Part shown: positions 59,687-64,000 of the stretch, piece by piece
Layout: each line of letters opens with the position of its first letter
How positions within the stretch are numbered: the stretch's first letter is position 1
Position numbers and translations under genes: made by a program
Assembly (NCBI RefSeq): GCF_030651625.1
Contig: NZ_JAUSCF010000026.1
Location: 1 to 64,000, forward strand
Direction of reading: 5' to 3'
Origin: Hydrogenophaga sp.
GTDB lineage: Bacteria; Pseudomonadota; Gammaproteobacteria; Burkholderiales; Burkholderiaceae_C
DNA length: 64,000 bases
Notes under the pieces: generated by a model
Database searches by the model: none
Told to the model about the DNA's origin: nothing
Seen by the model: the letters and a program-made list of their open reading frames with translations, nothing else

Positions 59687-60934
59687 ATGAAGCCTTCCAG
59701 GCCGCGGCCGATCATGGTCGCGGCTGGTGGCGAGCATTCGGATGAGGGAGCGGTTGGCGTGTTCCAGGCTCAGGCCGTGCTCGTTGCAAACGGAAGCCAG
59801 CCTGTGCAGTTCCCCGGGCTCTCCCTGCACGCGGGCCACTTCCAGCAGCGGGTGGTACGGGCCGTCATTGCGCAGTGCGGCGTCGTAGACACGGCCTGAC
59901 AGGGGCAGTTTGCCCAGCAACTCTGCCAGGGGATGGTGCATCAGGCGGTCGAGCTGAGCAAACAGGGCGGTGGTGTAGACCTCCGCGCGCAGGTTGTTTT
60001 CCGAGCCGTGTTCAAGCAGATGCTGCGCCTGTCGTGAACGCATGACCATGGCATAACGCACCGGGTGCAGATCGGGATCGGGGTCTTTGTCCTTGGGCAT
60101 GTCTTGCAACCAGCGACCCAGGGCGATGAAGCCCAGCATCATCAAGGCGTGACGAAGCGAATCGATTTCGCGGCCCACGCCGTACGCGGCGGAATTGACA
60201 AGCATGAGGATGCGGTAGACCAGCACCGGGTCCTGACGCACCAGGCGCTCCAGGTGGTCGAGTGACGAATCTTCCGCGATGGCTTTCTGCACTTGCGCGA
60301 TGACGCCGTTGTCGCAAGCCACGGGCTTGTGGCGGTGGGCGTGCAGCACGTCCTCGTCAGGCCAGCCCAGCAGGCCCCAGGCACCTGCTTCATCCAGGCA
60401 GTGACGGGCCAGCATCTGGCTGCCCACGCCGGCGTAGATCTGTCCAGCCACCACCGGGCTGGGCGCCCGGCGGGCAGCCTGCGGAATACCGGCGGCAGCG
60501 CTGGACTGCAGGGCGGCCAGGGCGTCCTCAGCGTCCATGTCGAGCATGCCCCGCACATCCACCGTCAGCCGACCTGCGCTGCGATGCGCGCTCAAGGTGG
60601 TGCGACGAAGCAGTTTGTGGCCCTTGCGAGCAGCCACCGAAATATGCGCCAGTCGTTCGGCATCTTCAAACTGGCGCGCGGGCACCTCCAGCCAGGTGTT
60701 CTGCACGGGCTCGCATGCGAGCGCCTGGCGCAGCAGCCTGGGCGAGTCGACGGCGATGATGAGCACCGGTGCGCTCTCGGGCCAGTCGTCGCCGAGCGCC
60801 TGCATGAGGTGCGCGGCATCCACCGCCTCGGGTTGCAGCGCGCGCACTTCCAGGCGCACGGCTGCGAGCTGTCGGGCACGGTTCCACACAGGCTGGTAGC
60901 CCATGGCCATGCTGTCGAGGACGGTGCGACTCAT
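59684..60934 (-). CDS. HDOD-domain signalling protein with degenerate EAL-like region
   Basis: A 416-residue protein with a C-terminal HDOD domain (about 205-390; [35 protein letters not shown]) and an N-terminal half starting [23 protein letters not shown] that resembles the YuxH-type EAL domain but without the catalytic EAL motif. Such proteins act in c-di-GMP-linked regulation of motility, without clear enzyme activity. It lies just downstream of flgL (31 bp) on the same strand, so it may be co-transcribed with the flagellar hook genes. Confidence 0.8.
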   Translation of the reverse strand: MSRTVLDSMAMGYQPVWNRARQLAAVRLEVRALQPEAVDAAHLMQALGDDWPESAPVLIIAVDSPRLLRQALACEPVQNTWLEVPARQFEDAERLAHISVAARKGHKLLRRTTLSAHRSAGRLTVDVRGMLDMDAEDALAALQSSAAAGIPQAARRAPSPVVAGQIYAGVGSQMLARHCLDEAGAWGLLGWPDEDVLHAHRHKPVACDNGVIAQVQKAIAEDSSLDHLERLVRQDPVLVYRILMLVNSAAYGVGREIDSLRHALMMLGFIALGRWLQDMPKDKDPDPDLHPVRYAMVMRSRQAQHLLEHGSENNLRAEVYTTALFAQLDRLMHHPLAELLGKLPLSGRVYDAALRNDGPYHPLLEVARVQGEPGELHRLASVCNEHGLSLEHANRSLIRMLATSRDHDRPRPGRLH

Positions 60935-60965
60935 GGATGATTCAAGCGGAGAGCCTGTGCTGCGT

Positions 60966-62180
60966 TCAATTGATCACCTGGAACAGCGACAGGCGCTGCA
61001 CCTGCGCATACGACTTGAGGGCCGCTTCGAGGGCGAGCTGCTGGCTCTGGAAATCGGAGATACCTTTCACGAGGTCCAGGTCTTCGAGCCTTGATTGTTC
61101 GGTCTTGTAGTCCACCACGCGGTTTTCCATCAGGGTGTCGAGCGAGTCGGCGCGGTTGAGCCATTCGCCGGCGCGTCCACGCGCCAGCAGCACGCGGTCG
61201 TGCCCGGCGTCGAGCTCGGTCAGGGCACGCGCCATTTCGGTGGTCTGCAGGGCGCCGCGGTTGGGGCTGGTGTCTCGCAGCGCATTGATGGCGTTCTGCA
61301 CCACGCTGAAGATGTCGGTGGGTGTGCTGGGCGCGATTTCAACCGTGTCGCCGGCAGCGGGCCGACCGCTGAGCTGCAACGACAGCCCGTCGAACTGCAC
61401 CGTGCGGCCAGCGACATAGGGCACGTCGGTCAGCCCGGCCATGGGAGTGTTCGTGGTGACGTTGACCACAGTGAACTGCATTTCACCGGCCACGTCAGCA
61501 AAGTCGATGCGGTAATCGTTGCCCGTGAGCAAGGCAGGGTCGGTCACGGTGCCCACGCTGGCGCTCACACCGCCGGTGTTGCCGGTGCCCAGGCTGGTGG
61601 TGAAGGCGCCGTTGCCACCCGGCACGCTCATCCAGATGGCGTGGCCATCCAGCGACTGAGGCAGCGAAGCGGCGCCTGCTGCGGTCTGTCCACGCAGGCC
61701 GTCAAACTGCACGCCAGCACCAGTGGGGGTGTAGAGGTCGACAAACGGGATGGACGAGCCCCCCAGGCCGCCAAACAGGGTGCGCCCGGCATTGTCCTTG
61801 CGGTTGGCCACATCGATCAGCTGCTCGCGCAGGCCTTCGAGCTGACGCGCCACGTCTTCGCGTTCGCTGGCACTGAACGTGCCGTTGCCAGCGGTGATGA
61901 AGAGATCGCGCACGCGCTGGATCAGTTCGCCCGATTCGGCCAGGCCACTTTCGGCCTGCTGCAGGCTGGTGCGTGAGGCTTCGAGCGCGCGCAGGTCGGA
62001 CTCGACGCGGGTGCGGCGGTTCTGCGCGGTCTCTGACAGCGTGGCGGCCACCGGGTCGTCGCTGGGCTTGAGCACACGCTTGCCCGTGGCCAGGCGCTCC
62101 TGCTGGGTGGCGAGTTCGGCCTGCCGGCGCGCCAGCAGGGCAATGGTGTTGTCGTAGCTGTTGGCGGTGGCGACTCTCAT
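60966..62180 (-). CDS. flgL: flagellar hook-filament junction protein FlgL
   Basis: A 404-residue FlgL (HAP3) with flagellin-like N- and C-terminal helices: MRVATANSYDNTIALLARRQAELATQQERLATGKRV-like start (only the first part cited) and a C-terminal QSRLEDLDLVKGISDFQSQQ. It joins hook to filament with FlgK. Located 181 bp after flgK on the same strand, a normal order. A repeat copy lies between. Confidence 0.93.
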   Translation of the reverse strand: MRVATANSYDNTIALLARRQAELATQQERLATGKRVLKPSDDPVAATLSETAQNRRTRVESDLRALEASRTSLQQAESGLAESGELIQRVRDLFITAGNGTFSASEREDVARQLEGLREQLIDVANRKDNAGRTLFGGLGGSSIPFVDLYTPTGAGVQFDGLRGQTAAGAASLPQSLDGHAIWMSVPGGNGAFTTSLGTGNTGGVSASVGTVTDPALLTGNDYRIDFADVAGEMQFTVVNVTTNTPMAGLTDVPYVAGRTVQFDGLSLQLSGRPAAGDTVEIAPSTPTDIFSVVQNAINALRDTSPNRGALQTTEMARALTELDAGHDRVLLARGRAGEWLNRADSLDTLMENRVVDYKTEQSRLEDLDLVKGISDFQSQQLALEAALKSYAQVQRLSLFQVIN

Positions 62181-62208
62181 GGCATTTCCTCAATCTCTCA
62201 GATGGCGG

Positions 62209-62350
62209 ACAGTCGAAGCGCGGCGCAAGGGGAGGTGTTCCGCACCCTGTCCAGGGGCATCGAGGGTCCGGCTACGCCGGCCCAAGGTGCCGTCCCCCTC
62301 CAAGCCGAAGGCGCCAGAGAGGGAGAAGACGCGCAGCGGCGCAGGGGGGG
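62209..62350. repeat. GC-rich intergenic repeat, copy H (diverged)
   Basis: Contains the CCGGCTACGCCGG stem and CCCCCTCCAAG region, between flgK and flgL. It is more diverged than the others and includes a GAAGGCGCCAGAGAGGG tail. Confidence 0.5.
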
Positions 62351-62361
62351 GTGTCCCATGA

Positions 62362-64000
62362 TCACCGGCCCACAGCCTGCAGCAGGCTGTCGAAGGTGCT
62401 CTGCGCCACCTGCAAAAATTTGGCCGAAGCCTGGTACGCCTGCTGGAACTGCAGCATGCGCGCGGCCTCTTCGTCCAGGTTCACGCCGGACACATTGGTG
62501 CGTGCGGTCTCGGCGCCCTTGGCGATGTTGGCCGAGAACTCTGCAGCGAATCTGGCTCCCTGAACCTGGGTGCCCAGTTCGGAGAACAGGCTGATATAAC
62601 CATCGGCCAGCGCAATACCTTCGAACGTGGGGCGATCGCGCATGGCAAGCACCCCTTTGGCGTTACCAGAATTCTGCGCCACAGAGCCGAGTGGTGCTGC
62701 GCTGACGGTGAAGCTGTCGCCGGCGGTGGGCGTGCCGCGCAGGGTCAGACTCCAGCCGTTGATCTCGATGGGCACGCCTGGGCTGAAGTTGTAGTTGACT
62801 GGCGGAACGGCGTCGTCGTTGAAGGTGCCGTCTGCCTGAAAAGTCAGCGTGACCGGCGTGGTGAGACTGGGCGAACCGGAGACCGCATACAGGCCTTCGA
62901 TGCTCAGGCCCGTGCTGTTCCCCATGCCGGGCACCACCTGCACCGGACTGGCGGCGGCCAGCCGGTCGGGCGAACCGATGGCGAGCTGGATGTTGCGGGC
63001 CACGGCGGCGAAGGGGCGGATGACAAAGCGGTCGCCCACGTTGCCAGCGCCCGTCTGGCCAAAGGTCAGGCCGTCAATCACCGCAGGCAGGCTGGGCGGC
63101 GCGCCGGGTGGCACGATGGATGTTCCGTCGGACAGGCGAATGATGTTGACGCCACCGGCCTCGAAGCGGATTTCGTAGTCCGAGGCCATCAGCGCGGTGG
63201 GGTCGCTCACGCTGGTGCTGATGGCGGCGTTGCCGGTGTTGGTGCTGGAGCCCTGCGCGGTGGCGTTGGCAGGTGGAACGAAAAAATCGGTACCGGGGTT
63301 GCCCTGCAGGTCCACCCCCAGGGTGTGCTGGCTGTTGACCGAGCTTGCGGTGGCCAGGGCAAGACGCCCAAGCTGGTTTTCCACCGCCGTGAGGTCCTGG
63401 TTCATGAAACGCACCAGACCCGCGAGCTCGCCGCCACCCAGGTTCGCGTCGGCGATCGGGGAGCTGATGCCGGCCTGGGTGAACAGCACCTGTACGCGCG
63501 AGGGGTCGGCGCTGTCGCGGCCCACAGTCAGGCGCTGGGCGTTCTGGCCGAGCACCAAAGGCTGGCTGCCACCAACGAAAAGGTTGATGCTGCCGCCCTC
63601 GCCGGCCACGCTGCTGGTCTGCACGTACTGGTTGATCTCGCGCACCAGCTGGTCGCGCTGGTCGAACAGGTCGTTCGGCGTGTGGGTGCCGCCCTGGGTT
63701 TCGATGATGCGCTGGTTCACCTTGGCCAGGTCGCTGGCCAGCCGGTTGACCACGGCGGTCGCGCCTTCCACCTGCTGATAGGTGCTGTTGCGCAGGCTGT
63801 CGAGCTGCCCGGCGGTGTTGCGCAGCCGGCTGGTGAATTCTTCGGCGCGCGCAATGACCACCGTGCGCGCGGTGAGGTCGGACGGCGACGAGCTCACATC
63901 GCCCCAGGCGTTGAGCATGCTGTTGAGGGCCGAGCCCAGACCGGCTTCGCCAAGGGGAAAAGCACTCTCCATCTGCTGCAGACGCGAATAGCGGACCGCG
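62362..64000 (-). CDS. flgK: flagellar hook-associated protein FlgK (5' end outside window)
   Basis: Reading continues without a stop to the window edge, so the N-terminus is missing. The visible 546 residues include LGSALNSMLNAWGDVSSSPSD, TAGQLDSLRN, HTPNDLFDQRDQLVREINQYV and the C-terminal VSGVNLDEEAARMLQFQQAYQASAK, all typical of FlgK (HAP1). It forms the junction between hook and filament with FlgL. flgL follows downstream. Confidence 0.93.
   Translation of the reverse strand, partial: AVRYSRLQQMESAFPLGEAGLGSALNSMLNAWGDVSSSPSDLTARTVVIARAEEFTSRLRNTAGQLDSLRNSTYQQVEGATAVVNRLASDLAKVNQRIIETQGGTHTPNDLFDQRDQLVREINQYVQTSSVAGEGGSINLFVGGSQPLVLGQNAQRLTVGRDSADPSRVQVLFTQAGISSPIADANLGGGELAGLVRFMNQDLTAVENQLGRLALATASSVNSQHTLGVDLQGNPGTDFFVPPANATAQGSSTNTGNAAISTSVSDPTALMASDYEIRFEAGGVNIIRLSDGTSIVPPGAPPSLPAVIDGLTFGQTGAGNVGDRFVIRPFAAVARNIQLAIGSPDRLAAASPVQVVPGMGNSTGLSIEGLYAVSGSPSLTTPVTLTFQADGTFNDDAVPPVNYNFSPGVPIEINGWSLTLRGTPTAGDSFTVSAAPLGSVAQNSGNAKGVLAMRDRPTFEGIALADGYISLFSELGTQVQGARFAAEFSANIAKGAETARTNVSGVNLDEEAARMLQFQQAYQASAKFLQVAQSTFDSLLQAVGR

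Overview
This window looks like chromosome of a high-GC betaproteobacterium of the order Burkholderiales, most likely Comamonadaceae and Hydrogenophaga-like. That is an inference from gene content: Coq7-type ubiquinone hydroxylase, HrcA/CIRCE-controlled groESL, two porins of the Comamonadaceae type, a HexR/transaldolase pair, a type II secretion cluster and flgKL. No rRNA, tRNA or CRISPR array was seen by eye.

The first 22.6 kb is accessory DNA. From 91 to 1537 lie a uracil-DNA-glycosylase-like gene and a phage-style control region: an XRE repressor divergent from a small Ner/gp16-like DNA-binding protein. Next comes a complete Tn7-like transposition operon (1710-7308): TnsA endonuclease, TnsB DDE transposase, TnsC ATPase and two different TniQ target selectors, the genes overlapping. 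There are no cas genes. To its right, where a Tn7-like element carries cargo, are two apparent defence modules. The first (9670-7330, minus strand) is a TIGR04255 protein, an HTH protein and an unknown protein. The second (9909-22589) is a WYL regulator of the BrxR/CapW layout, a small SANT-like protein, a SNF2 helicase with a C-terminal DUF3883 domain, a DUF1156 DNA methyltransferase, a DUF499 ATPase, a small zinc-ribbon protein and TcmP. TcmP meets its presumed partner, a three-Cys DUF5131 protein, tail to tail; the DUF5131 gene follows its own XRE regulator. I could not find the transposon ends.

From about 22.7 kb the sequence is core genome. groES-groEL has a CIRCE operator. Transaldolase diverges from a HexR-like regulator, with a HexR-like box between them. 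Next is a minus-strand dipeptide-type ABC uptake operon (27.2-35.8 kb) with two binding proteins and an M20 amidohydrolase between the two permease genes. Then follow a small secreted helix-hairpin-helix protein, two porins, coq7 and an OsmC-family protein. A promoter-terminator unit precedes ilvA, which is followed by a CobT-family protein with altered catalytic residues.

A type II secretion cluster fills 43.8-55.4 kb: gspC on the minus strand, divergent from gspG-H-I-J-K-L-M-N-D-E, with gspF after a tandem intergenic repeat. The last part holds a 5'-nucleotidase, an SbmA/YddA-like ABC exporter, queC, an HDOD signalling protein, flgL and the 3' part of flgK. A GC-rich intergenic repeat family of about 100 bp, with three short stem-loops per unit, recurs in both orientations through the core region from 27 to 62 kb.
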